A stretch of DNA of 64,000 nt, taken from positions 62,001-126,000 of the forward strand of contig JADKDM010000014.1 of the NCBI GenBank assembly GCA_016714565.1. The letters run 5' to 3'. Position 1 is the stretch's first letter. Each line of letters starts with the position of its first letter. Both the position numbers and the translations under genes were made by a program. This stretch comes from Candidatus Villigracilis propinquus (GTDB taxonomy: Bacteria > Chloroflexota > Anaerolineae > Anaerolineales > Villigracilaceae). The notes below the pieces were generated by a model. The model had not been told where the DNA came from. It saw only the letters and a list, made by a program, of their open reading frames with translations, and did no database searches. Of the stretch, positions 56,726 to 64,000 are shown piece after piece.

Positions 56726-58159
56726 TTACGGAGTCCAGTTCAACACCCATTCACCATCAACCAACACCTCAACATTCATAAACGTAAAAGTCAGCGGTCC
56801 TTGCGGAATGGGCATTTGATACCCAAACCCACTGTAGAACGGAACTCCAGGTTCCGGCAGTCCACCTCCGCCGCCCCCACCACCGCCCATTGGCGGGTTC
56901 GCGAGATCAATAATTGATGCGCCGATGATGTTCGAATCCGATTGCATGGCAAAGAGGAAGTACCCGGGTTCGATCCCGCCTTGTTCTGCCGTAAGCACGT
57001 GAATGACCTCATCATTCACTGTCACATCCTGGTTGATCTCCCATTTCTGTCCCATTTGAGGCGTAGGACCAGGATCAAAGGTGAAGGATCCACCGTCGGC
57101 GGGGAGAGAGGCGAGCATTCCAAAGGTGAGCTTCAAAGGTGCGGTGAAGTTTGTCCCGATCTTGAATGCCCAATACTCACGTAACTCTTCGGGGGCAGCA
57201 AACATTCCGGGGTCGGCATAGTCGAAAGGAATTTCTGCTCCTGCAGAATCTGTTATGGATACCAAAACAGATACAAGGCCATACGGCGGAACGCGCGAGT
57301 CAGTCCATGATGTAGCACCGTACAAAATGTATCCATCGGGCAGGGCTACGAATTTCTCCAGGGTGGCTGTAATACCGTATGTATCCACGCTTTGTGTCGG
57401 CGCATCGGTGCTGATGTCGGTCGGCATGGGTGTCACCACCTGGGCGATCACTGGAGCAATTGCAGCGGGGTCCGCGGGCTTGAACTTCAATTGAACTTTC
57501 CATTCGCGCGGTGCGGTATTGGAAGGCACAGCCACCAGATCCGGGATTTCAAGAGTCACTTCATTCACACCAGCAGCAAGGGGCGGAAATTCCATCAAAT
57601 AACGGATGTAACACTGCGGACAGTCCTGGCTTTCAACATGCCCCGCACGCTCAACCTCAAGGCGGGTGCCGTCAGGCAGAGTGAGGAAAGGCGGGTAGTT
57701 AACAGTTGAAATGGAATCTGGGATTACATAATCAGGCGGCAGCATATAGGAATACACCACTGCCGACATATCATTGGTCAACACGGCCTGCTCGATTGTG
57801 AGCGTGTAATTATCGCGCACGACTGTGACAGGCTCTTCCAACATACGCACAGCAGATGATTGGTTGATGATGCCCACGTTGGGAACATACCCGAACAGAC
57901 TCTTCAAGGCATTCACAACGGTGGGGCGGGTGAACAGCACAACAAGGCTCACCAATACAAGGATTGCAAGCGCCCACGTCAGGCGCCGTGAAAATACTTT
58001 CTGTTTCATTTGAGTCTCCTGATTCTTTTTTGCGCTTGCATGTCCTTCCGCAATGAAGCGGGCGCGCAGGGAATTCATGAATTCCGCATCAGGTTCAGGG
58101 ACGTTGACGACATCCTTCAGCACTTCTTCAAGTTCGGATGGGCGAATGGGCTCAGACAT
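56726..58159 (-). CDS. Anti-sigma factor with large extracytoplasmic domain
   Basis: A 477-residue single-pass membrane protein: cytosolic N-terminal helices (1-55) that should hold the sigma factor, one membrane helix (60-77), then about 400 exported residues starting with RPTVVNALKSLFGYVPNVGIINQ, which resembles DUF4179-type domains of anti-sigma factors. Near the C-terminus there is a run of nine glycines. No zinc-binding H-x3-C-x2-C motif is present. It overlaps the sigma gene end by 8 nt, so the two are translationally coupled. Confidence 0.82.
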   Translation of the reverse strand: MSEPIRPSELEEVLKDVVNVPEPDAEFMNSLRARFIAEGHASAKKNQETQMKQKVFSRRLTWALAILVLVSLVVLFTRPTVVNALKSLFGYVPNVGIINQSSAVRMLEEPVTVVRDNYTLTIEQAVLTNDMSAVVYSYMLPPDYVIPDSISTVNYPPFLTLPDGTRLEVERAGHVESQDCPQCYIRYLMEFPPLAAGVNEVTLEIPDLVAVPSNTAPREWKVQLKFKPADPAAIAPVIAQVVTPMPTDISTDAPTQSVDTYGITATLEKFVALPDGYILYGATSWTDSRVPPYGLVSVLVSITDSAGAEIPFDYADPGMFAAPEELREYWAFKIGTNFTAPLKLTFGMLASLPADGGSFTFDPGPTPQMGQKWEINQDVTVNDEVIHVLTAEQGGIEPGYFLFAMQSDSNIIGASIIDLANPPMGGGGGGGGGLPEPGVPFYSGFGYQMPIPQGPLTFTFMNVEVLVDGEWVLNWTP

Positions 58160-58709
58160 TTTGCGCCTCCATCTGAATGGACAGACGATCGAGAATGCGC
58201 CGAATGGCTTTTCGAACAGCATCCTCCTTGCGCCCAAGCAATTGGGCGATCTCCACGAACGAAAGCTCCGCGGTATAACGCAGGCGGATCAACTCACGCT
58301 CCTCTTCATCCAGCAAATGGAGCAGGGACTTCAACCGCACACGGGACTCGTCCCGAACCACCGCTTCAAGCACATCGCCTTGGGCTGGGTCTACAACTGA
58401 TTCATGTATCTCCCCGTGACTGTGATTCCTACGGAAGTGATCCATCAGCTTGTTACGGGCGATCTGAAAGATCCACGCTGTGAAATTATCCCGGTGCTGA
58501 TAGCGCACCAGAGATTCGATCACCGCCAGAAAAGTTTGCGCGGTCAGGTCTTCCGCATCCGGAGCATTGCCCACGCGGCTGAGATGATAACGATAGATGG
58601 GTTTTGCGTAGGCATCGTAGATTTGCGCCAACGCAGATTGATCCCCTTCCAGCGCGCGCTGAACCGTTTTGGAATCCACTTCCAAACGCCGTGGATTTTC
58701 ATTCTCCAT
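58152..58709 (-). CDS. ECF-type RNA polymerase sigma factor
   Basis: A 185-residue sigma factor with region 2 (DAEDLTAQTFLAVIESLVRYQHRDNFTAWIFQIARNKLMDHFRR) and region 4 (LIRLRYTAELSFVEIAQLLGRKEDAVRKAIRRILDRL). The ATG at 58709 is favoured over an in-frame GTG 9 nt upstream because GAGG is spaced 8 nt from it. The gene overlaps its anti-sigma partner, a typical pair sensing an envelope or periplasmic signal through the large exported domain. Confidence 0.9.
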   Translation of the reverse strand: MENENPRRLEVDSKTVQRALEGDQSALAQIYDAYAKPIYRYHLSRVGNAPDAEDLTAQTFLAVIESLVRYQHRDNFTAWIFQIARNKLMDHFRRNHSHGEIHESVVDPAQGDVLEAVVRDESRVRLKSLLHLLDEEERELIRLRYTAELSFVEIAQLLGRKEDAVRKAIRRILDRLSIQMEAQNV

Positions 58710-58802
58710 ATAAGTCACCTCGAAAGGACTTCATGCAAGCACTACTTAAATATCGGAGAAAACCCAAAAAGCGGACAAAATTCCCCACACCAAAATGAGA
58801 CA

Positions 58803-58840
58803 GACCGCAGACAATGGACAATCATCCACGGTCTGCGGTC
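58803..58840 (-). terminator. Terminator of the acyl-CoA dehydrogenase gene
   Basis: On the - strand, GACCGCAGAC (58840-58831) pairs with GTCTGCGGTC (58812-58803) around an 18-nt loop, followed by TGTCTCATTTT. It lies 11 nt beyond the stop codon. Confidence 0.55.
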
Positions 58841-58850
58841 CATCGTCAAT

Positions 58851-60026
58851 TTACGAAAATGCCTGCAACCCCGTTTGCGCTCTTCCCAGAATTAACGCAT
58901 GGATATCATGTGTGCCTTCATAGGTATTGACCGCTTCCAAATTCATCACATGCCGAATGACATGATACTCATCCGAAATTCCGTTACCGCCGTGCATATC
59001 GCGTGAGTGACGGGCGATCTCCAGCGCCTTGCCGCAAGAATTGCGCTTGACGAGTGATACCATTTCAGGCGTGGACTTATCTTCGTCCATCAGACGGCCA
59101 ACGCGCAGAACGCTTTGCAATCCCAACGTGATCTCGGTCATCATGTTCGCCAGCTTGAGTTGGATCAATTGATTTGCAGCCAGCGGTCTGCCAAACTGCG
59201 GACGGTCTAATGTGTATTGTCTGGCCGCATGCCAGCAGAATTCAGCCGCGCCCAACGCACCCCATGCAATTCCATAGCGAGCCTTGTTCAAACAGCCAAA
59301 CGGGCCTTTGAGTCCAGAGACATTCGGCAGCAGATTTTCTTCGGGGACAAAAACTTCGTCCATCACAATTTCACCAGTTGAACTGGCGCGCAGACTGAAC
59401 TTGCCTTCGATCTTCGGCGCGCTCAATCCCTTCATCCCTTTTTCGAGAATGAAGCCGCGAATCTCGCCGTCCAGTTTTCCCCAGACAATGAACACATCCG
59501 CAATTGGGGAATTGGTGATCCACATCTTATTGCCGTGGACGATGTAGCCGCCGTCCACTTTTTTGGCGCGGGTTTCCATGCTGCCGGGGTCACTGCCGTG
59601 ATTGGGTTCGGTCAACCCAAAACAGCCAACGAGTTCACCGCTGGCGAGTTTGGGCAGGTATTTTTTCTTTTGTTCTTCCGAGCCATACGCATTGATGGGA
59701 TGCATCACCAGTGAGCTTTGCACGCTCATCGCGCTGCGATAGCCGCTGTCCACACGCTCCACTTCGCGGGCAACCAATCCGTAGGAAACATAATTCAAGC
59801 CTGCGCCGCCGTATTCTTCAGGGATGGTGGAGCCGAGCAAACCCATGCTGCCCATCTCGTTCATGATCTCACGATGGAATATCTCATGTCGATTCGCTTC
59901 GAGGACGCGCGGCATGAGCTTGTCCTGACAATACTTCCGCGCCGTGTCACGGATCATGCGCTCTTCATCTGTCAGTTGGTCGTTGAAAAGGAAGGGATCT
60001 TCCCACTTGAAGGTTGGTTTGGACAT
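58851..60026 (-). CDS. Glutaryl-CoA dehydrogenase-like acyl-CoA dehydrogenase
   Basis: A 391-residue flavoenzyme. Several marks favour glutaryl-CoA dehydrogenase over short-chain acyl-CoA dehydrogenases: YRSAMSVQSSLVMHPI with Arg97 where the glutaryl carboxylate is bound, and YEGTHDIHALILGRAQTG at the C-terminus with the catalytic base Glu370. The central LTEPNHGSDPGSM and KMWITNSP strands are the flavin-contact blocks. Such enzymes convert glutaryl-CoA to crotonyl-CoA in lysine and aromatic degradation. It is close to the enoyl-CoA hydratase gene. Confidence 0.9.
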   Translation of the reverse strand: MSKPTFKWEDPFLFNDQLTDEERMIRDTARKYCQDKLMPRVLEANRHEIFHREIMNEMGSMGLLGSTIPEEYGGAGLNYVSYGLVAREVERVDSGYRSAMSVQSSLVMHPINAYGSEEQKKKYLPKLASGELVGCFGLTEPNHGSDPGSMETRAKKVDGGYIVHGNKMWITNSPIADVFIVWGKLDGEIRGFILEKGMKGLSAPKIEGKFSLRASSTGEIVMDEVFVPEENLLPNVSGLKGPFGCLNKARYGIAWGALGAAEFCWHAARQYTLDRPQFGRPLAANQLIQLKLANMMTEITLGLQSVLRVGRLMDEDKSTPEMVSLVKRNSCGKALEIARHSRDMHGGNGISDEYHVIRHVMNLEAVNTYEGTHDIHALILGRAQTGLQAFS

Positions 60027-60153
60027 AAAACCTCGGGTACTTGGAGATTGGTAATTGGTAACTGATTGCGTGGTGATTGTATCAAATGTCAGAGTGGGAA
60101 AATGCAGTAGAAAACAGAATCAAGTTCGAGCGCGGAAAGAAGCGTGAATCAAA

Positions 60154-60185
60154 AAAGAGGACATGCCGCGAAGCACATCCTCTTT
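60154..60185 (-). terminator. Terminator of gdhA
   Basis: On the - strand, AAAGAGGA (60185-60178) pairs with TCCTCTTT (60161-60154), with an inner partial stem, and TTTT follows. Degenerate AATTACTAATTAC words flank it. Confidence 0.6.
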
Positions 60186-60210
60186 GCAATTACTAATTAC
60201 CAATTACTTC

Positions 60211-61509
60211 TTACGCAGCCCCGGTCAACCAGCCGCGGAGTTCCATCGCCTTCACCACACGATCAATCGCAACCATGTAGGCCGCATCGCGCATGTAGAC
60301 GTTTTCCTTTTCACTGCGGTCGAGCACGCCGTGGAAAGCGGAGGTCATTTTCTGGTCGAGGCGTTGGAGCACTTCTTCCTTGCTCCAGTAGAAGTTCATG
60401 TCGTTCTGAACCTGTTCGAAATAGGAGGTGGTTACGCCGCCGGCGTTGCAGAGGAAGTCAGGAATGTTGAAGACCTTATTCTTCTTGAAGACTTCGTCGG
60501 CCTCGGGGGTCGTGGGGCCGTTCGCGCCTTCGGCAACGATGCGGACACTCTTGGAAACTTTGCCAACGGTTTCGCCATTGACCTGTCCTTCGAGAGCAGA
60601 GGGCATCAATACATCGGCTTCGAACTCGATCCATTTGTCGCCGTCATCCACTTTGTAACCGGAGTCCATGGCCTTCTTCTTGTCGATGGTTCCGTATTCG
60701 TCCACGATGGTGAGCAGGAAGCGCGGATCAACGCCGCCTTTTTTGCTGTAGGTAAATGCTTTCTTTTCGTGGCGATCATAGCAGGATACGCAAGCCACGG
60801 TTCCGCCAAGCATTTCGACGAAGCCAACAGCCGCATATTGCGAAACGTTGCCAAAGCCTTGAAGAGCTACAACGCCATTCTTGGGATCCATGCCGAGGTG
60901 CTTCATCGCTTCGCGCACGGTGTAGATCACGCCGTAGCCGGTGGCTTCGGTGCGGCCCAATGAACCGCCGCCGCCGAGGGGCTTGCCGGTGAACACGCCG
61001 GGGGTGTATTGACCAACGAGCTTGGAATATTCATCCATCATCCAGCCCATCATTTGAGGAGTGGTTCCCACGTCAGGAGCGGGCACGTCATTGCGTGGGC
61101 CGATGTTCTTCCACATGACACGTACCCAACCACGGCACAGTTCTTCTTTTTCGCGAACTGAAAGTGTGGAAGGATCGACGATGATGCCGCCCTTGCCGCC
61201 GCCGAGCGGAATATCTGCCACGGCGCATTTCCAGGTCATCCATGTCGCGAGCGCGCGGACGGTGTCCATGGTCTCTGCAGGGTGGAAGCGAATGCCGCCC
61301 TTGTTGGGGCCGCGCGCATCGTTGTGCTGAACGCGGAAGCCCTGAAACACTTTGAGCGAACCGTCATCCAAACGAACAGGGATGCGGAATGAATACTCGC
61401 GCATCGGCCAGCGCAAAACTTCTGCGACACCCGAGTCGAGCTTCAATTGCTTGGCGACAGCATCGAACTGTTTCTGCGCCATTTCAAAAGCATTGATTTG
61501 TCCTGACAT
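60211..61509 (-). CDS. gdhA: Glutamate dehydrogenase family (Glu/Leu/Phe/Val dehydrogenase)
   Basis: Interconverts glutamate and 2-oxoglutarate plus ammonia with NAD(P). The 432 residues show the substrate lysine block (PLGGGKGGIIVDP), the catalytic VRVMWKNIGPRNDVPAPDVGT stretch, GRTEATGYGV and the Rossmann strand VVALQGFGNVSQYAAV. The length fits the hexameric S50-type enzymes. Upstream is a strong hairpin in the leader, and AGGAGA lies before the ATG. Cofactor choice cannot be read with certainty. Confidence 0.94.
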   Translation of the reverse strand: MSGQINAFEMAQKQFDAVAKQLKLDSGVAEVLRWPMREYSFRIPVRLDDGSLKVFQGFRVQHNDARGPNKGGIRFHPAETMDTVRALATWMTWKCAVADIPLGGGKGGIIVDPSTLSVREKEELCRGWVRVMWKNIGPRNDVPAPDVGTTPQMMGWMMDEYSKLVGQYTPGVFTGKPLGGGGSLGRTEATGYGVIYTVREAMKHLGMDPKNGVVALQGFGNVSQYAAVGFVEMLGGTVACVSCYDRHEKKAFTYSKKGGVDPRFLLTIVDEYGTIDKKKAMDSGYKVDDGDKWIEFEADVLMPSALEGQVNGETVGKVSKSVRIVAEGANGPTTPEADEVFKKNKVFNIPDFLCNAGGVTTSYFEQVQNDMNFYWSKEEVLQRLDQKMTSAFHGVLDRSEKENVYMRDAAYMVAIDRVVKAMELRGWLTGAA

Positions 61510-61542
61510 GTTGTTCTCCTAAGTAGGGGTTAGAGAAAATAT

Positions 61543-61575
61543 AAGCGGGCACACCCCGATCGGGGCTGCCCGCTT
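61543..61575. other. Hairpin in the leader of gdhA
   Basis: Outer arms AAGCGGGCA (61543-61551) and TGCCCGCTT (61567-61575), with an inner CCCC-GATC-GGGG dyad. It lies between the enoyl-CoA hydratase stop and gdhA, so it could end the former transcript or act in the gdhA leader. Confidence 0.5.
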
Positions 61576-61755
61576 TATGAACAAAGTATAACGATACGCT
61601 GGTTCATACGATTATTCCAATAAATAAAAACTACCTTCAAACTTTACACGATAACGAAACTAGAGTCAATATGACAAAAATAAGCATATTTCTGGTTGAA
61701 AATGACGGTTTTTGATTACTTCCATTAAAACCCGTCATTCTGGTGAAAGGATACG

Positions 61756-62527
61756 CTACTCAAACCTCGGGTGGCGCTTCTCAAAGAAGGCTTTCACGCC
61801 CTCCTTATGCTCAGCGGATTTACCGGCAACATCCTGGAGGATTCCTTCGTAGTTGAGAGCATCTTCCAAATTAGGGAGGATGGCTCGATTGAACGCTTTC
61901 TTCCCTGCTGCAAACGCCTCACGCGGACCTTTGGCATGGTCGGCCGCAATTTGCATGACCAACCGCTGATAGTTGAATCCACCTACCTGATTGACCAATC
62001 CCCATTCATACCCAAGCTGCGCTGAGATCTTTTTGTTGGAATAAAAATATTCCTGCGCGCGCCCGAGGCCAATGTATTTTGGCAGGAAGATCGAAATGCC
62101 AGAATCCGGTGCGAGAGCAATGCCGCTGAAGCCGACTACAAAATATGCGGAGGACTTCGCGATGCGCAAATCACATGCCAAGCGCAATGCCGAAAGCCGC
62201 GCCCGCACATGGCCCATTCACTGCGGCGATGACAGGCTTGCCCATATTGCGAATTTGCAAGATCAACGGGTTATATGTTTTTTCCAAATGCTCACGGTAG
62301 GAAATTTCCCCGCCGCCTTGTTTCATTTCGCCAATATCCTGCCCCGCGCTGAAGACATTGCCCGCGCCGGTGATGACCACGCATCTCACCTGCGGATCAT
62401 TCTCCGCTGCGGTGAGGGCGTTCTGCAATGCAGTGGTCATCTCAAAGTTGAAGGCGTTGGCGCGTTCGGGGCGGTTAAGCGTCAGAATAACAGAACCAGC
62501 TTGCGTCGTGGAAAGAAGCGTTGTCAT
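61756..62527 (-). CDS. Enoyl-CoA hydratase/isomerase, frameshifted
   Basis: Crotonase-family enzyme hydrating enoyl-CoA. From the start at 62527 the N-terminal part reads MTTLLSTTQAGSVILTLNRP through GNVFSAGQDIGEM and NGPCAGAAFGIAL, then breaks; the rest (ACDLRIAKSSAYFVVGFSGIALAPDSG to the end) follows in another frame. One surplus base at 62178-62179 (CC on the + strand) accounts for it. All oxyanion-hole and catalytic segments are present when the frame is joined. A link to the glutaryl-CoA pathway is likely from proximity. Confidence 0.85.
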
Positions 62528-62616
62528 GAGGTATGGATTCTCTTTCTTTTGGATGAATACTTTTTCACGTCTGTGATTAATGATACCGTATTCACCCCAG
62601 AATTTGTCACTTAAAC

Positions 62617-62650
62617 AAAAAGACAGCCACCAAAGGGTGACTGTCTTTTT
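62617..62650. terminator. Terminator after the 121-residue hypothetical gene
   Basis: AAAAAGACAG (62617-62626) pairs with CTGTCTTTTT (62641-62650); the 14-nt loop contains a further CACC/GGTG dyad. Confidence 0.75.
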
Positions 62651-62657
62651 CAAATAT

Positions 62658-63023
62658 CTACTCGTCAGGGAAATCGTCTATCTGGTCGTCGTCTCCGGCG
62701 TCCATTTCGTATTCCACGCCGTCGCTATCGAGGTAGACCCACAAAAGCAGAACATGACCTTCGGGGGTTTCCACGTTACGAGCGGCAAGGATGGGGGCAG
62801 TTTGCTCAAGGCCCATGTCGTTGCGATAGTGAAGGTGGATGGATGACTTTTGGTGCCAGGCGGTATAACAGCGTTGCACAAGCGCGGGACCGTTAAAGGT
62901 TCGTAACCGCGTAAGCGCAGGGACGGATAGTGACGGGCTCTCGTTCAAGCCCATGGCCCAGCCATCGTTCACGTGTTCAAAGACTGGGGGTGGTCCTTCA
63001 ATAATTGTGATTTTATCGTCCAT
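62658..63023 (-). CDS. Hypothetical acidic protein, 121 residues
   Basis: Not recognised. The ATG at 63023 is favoured because an AGGT site lies upstream. The central region (WAMGLNESPSLSVPALTRLRTFNGPALVQRCYTAWHQKSSIHLHYRND) seems structured, and the C-terminus is strongly acidic (DAGDDDQIDDFPDE). No signal or membrane segment. It is followed by a terminator, so it is transcribed alone. Confidence 0.65.
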   Translation of the reverse strand: MDDKITIIEGPPPVFEHVNDGWAMGLNESPSLSVPALTRLRTFNGPALVQRCYTAWHQKSSIHLHYRNDMGLEQTAPILAARNVETPEGHVLLLWVYLDSDGVEYEMDAGDDDQIDDFPDE

Positions 63024-63197
63024 AAGGTTACCTGTTCCGAAAATATACCACAACCATACTCCGAAATTGTTTCAGAATTTCATTAGAATTCCATAACAGT
63101 ACTTATTGGCCATATTTCGGTTTTTTTGCCACAAAATACATGTCTTTTCCTCAATAAAGCCTTTTATCCACCCTGGGTTGTTTGGACAAGACTCAAA

Positions 63198-63203
63198 TAT
63201 AAT
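63198..63203 (+). promoter_or_regulatory. -10 box 6 nt before the P-loop-like gene (leaderless type)
   Basis: TATAAT ends 6 nt before the ATG at 63210; no ribosome site is possible in between. Confidence 0.6.
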
Positions 63204-63209
63204 TACACC

Positions 63210-63836
63210 ATGAGCAAACTCACCCCCAAGATCATTCTCGAAGGCACACGCCTGACCTTCAAAACAGACATCGCTTTTGCGCTGAACGAACATCCACGCA
63301 TTGTGGGGCCGCGCAAATATAGATACCATTCGCCGCTTATTTCAGGAGAGTGGTGCGCCTTCACCAACTTTCCATGGGGACGCGGGTTGATCAACTTTGA
63401 GCCGCAGGAAGAGGCGCTTGCGATGGAAACCTACGCTACATGGGTCAAACTTTTTGAGCTGCAAAAATACTATTCATGGATCGTGGATCGTTTTCATTTA
63501 TCCACGCGCATGTATCAGCTGAATACCTACAACAAGGATTATGATTTCCGCTGGCTGGAGGAGAGACTGCTCCCGCTCAACTTCCGCCTCGTGCTGTTGA
63601 CTCGTTCTCCAGAGTCCTTTGCGGCGGCGCGCGCAGAACGGCTCAAGGTTTCGGGGAATCCTTCTCAGTACAATGATCTGGATCTTTTCATCGAAGAACA
63701 AAAGATCATCCGCAGGCTGGCAGATGAATCGATCCTGCCCAAGCTGGAAATTGATATCTCAGACAATGACATTTCTGCCGCTGTGGAAAAAATCGCAGAC
63801 TGGATGGAGTCCACGGGCGGGTTGCAGATGTCGTAA
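63210..63836 (+). CDS. Thymidylate-kinase-like P-loop protein with degenerate Walker A
   Basis: A 208-residue protein. The N-terminal LEGTRLTFKTDIAFAL sits where nucleoside-monophosphate kinases carry GxxxxGK(S/T); Phe replaces the second Gly, leaving Lys-Thr. The C-terminal LTRSPESFAAARAERLK resembles the LID region and the following helix of such kinases. An unusual central part (PRIVGPRKYRYHSPLISGEWCAFTNFPWG) is Tyr/Trp rich. It may bind nucleotides without full kinase activity. The start at 63210 is set by the -10 box. Confidence 0.6.
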   Translation: MSKLTPKIILEGTRLTFKTDIAFALNEHPRIVGPRKYRYHSPLISGEWCAFTNFPWGRGLINFEPQEEALAMETYATWVKLFELQKYYSWIVDRFHLSTRMYQLNTYNKDYDFRWLEERLLPLNFRLVLLTRSPESFAAARAERLKVSGNPSQYNDLDLFIEEQKIIRRLADESILPKLEIDISDNDISAAVEKIADWMESTGGLQMS

Positions 63837-63840
63837 TCAT

Positions 63841-63869
63841 TGTAGGCTGGGCAACCCCCCGCCCCTACA
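63841..63869. other. Hairpin between the P-loop-like gene and the kinase gene
   Basis: TGTAGG and CCTACA arms with an inner GGGC/GCCC pairing form an imperfect hairpin after the stop codon. Weak terminator or repeat. Confidence 0.4.
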
Positions 63870-63922
63870 AACATCCAATAATATTGCAACCGTTTTTTCT
63901 TGCACTCACCCCATTGGATAGG

Positions 63923-63928
63923 TATACT
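63923..63928 (+). promoter_or_regulatory. -10 box 7 nt before the protein kinase start (leaderless type)
   Basis: TATACT followed by seven nucleotides and the ATG at 63936. Confidence 0.55.
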
Positions 63929-63935
63929 TGCGCCC

Positions 63936-64000
63936 ATGGAACTTGACAAAATCGGACGCTACGAAATCAAAGCTGAACTCGGACGCGGAGGCATGGCAAC
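63936..64000 (+). CDS. Serine/threonine protein kinase, N-terminus (truncated by window end)
   Basis: Only 21 complete codons are in the window. They read MELDKIGRYEIKAELGRGGM, the start of a Hanks-type kinase with the Gly-rich nucleotide loop LGRGGM. Such kinases in this phylum often carry C-terminal sensor or repeat domains, but the rest lies outside. Leaderless-type promoter immediately upstream. Confidence 0.75.
   Translation, partial: MELDKIGRYEIKAELGRGGMA

Noticed and set aside
1..64000. CRISPR array
   Set aside because: The split Cas4-like genes prompted a search, but no evenly spaced direct repeats with unique spacers were seen; the dispersed palindromes are single intergenic copies.

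Overview
The window is a gene-dense bacterial chromosome segment (about 60 genes on both strands). It most likely comes from an uncultured Anaerolineae-like member of the Chloroflexota. This is inferred from the lipoproteins with Thr/Pro-rich linkers after the lipid cysteine, the multi-copy DUF5671-like membrane protein, the YtrA/slipin/SdpI neighbourhood, and promoters placed 6-7 nt before start codons; no rRNA is present to confirm it. Two tRNAs were found (Arg-CCU, Val-UAC). No CRISPR array, transposase or prophage was seen.

1-12.5 kb, mostly + strand: the end of a B12-binding methylmalonyl-CoA mutase subunit, its chaperone GTPase MeaB, an acetyltransferase, PRPP synthetase, MutM, TyrA, a GIY-YIG protein, then nadK, a B-box membrane protein and recN. 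Inside this run, 7.85-9.26 kb holds a Cas4-like nuclease cut into two membrane-anchored halves on either side of a HEAT-like gene. 12.5-21.9 kb: tRNA-Arg, an M1-like lipoprotein peptidase, folP, tRNA-Val, an epimerase, an acetyltransferase and a squalene/phytoene synthase. 22-28 kb: an Rrf2 regulator followed by pstSCAB, then an NfeD-type protease.

28-34.3 kb is an accessory patch. It holds lipA, an ECF sigma/SRPBCC module closed by a diverged second copy of the lipA 3' end, a decayed DNA-methylase remnant, a ferritin-like gene, nested inverted repeats, a PLP decarboxylase and an odd poly-G tract. 34.3-38.3 kb is a phnD-phnC-phnE importer; phnC is frameshifted and PhnE is unusually long. 38.3-44.1 kb (- strand): desaturase, a four-gene unit, then pdxT and pdxS. 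44.3-47.7 kb: YtrA-type regulator, slipin, SdpI-like, DUF4177-like and CPBP protease, with two near-consensus ParB parS sites. These and dnaN (50.3-51.4 kb) suggest an origin-proximal position.

47.8-64 kb: a PPDK_N-only protein, dnaN, DUF5671-like protein, oligoendopeptidase F (frameshifted), a rhodanese lipoprotein with an in-frame TGA at its catalytic cysteine (candidate selenoprotein), an ECF sigma/anti-sigma pair, glutaryl-CoA dehydrogenase, glutamate dehydrogenase, an enoyl-CoA hydratase (frameshifted), a thymidylate-kinase-like protein and the start of a Ser/Thr protein kinase. Several interspersed palindromic repeat families lie between genes.
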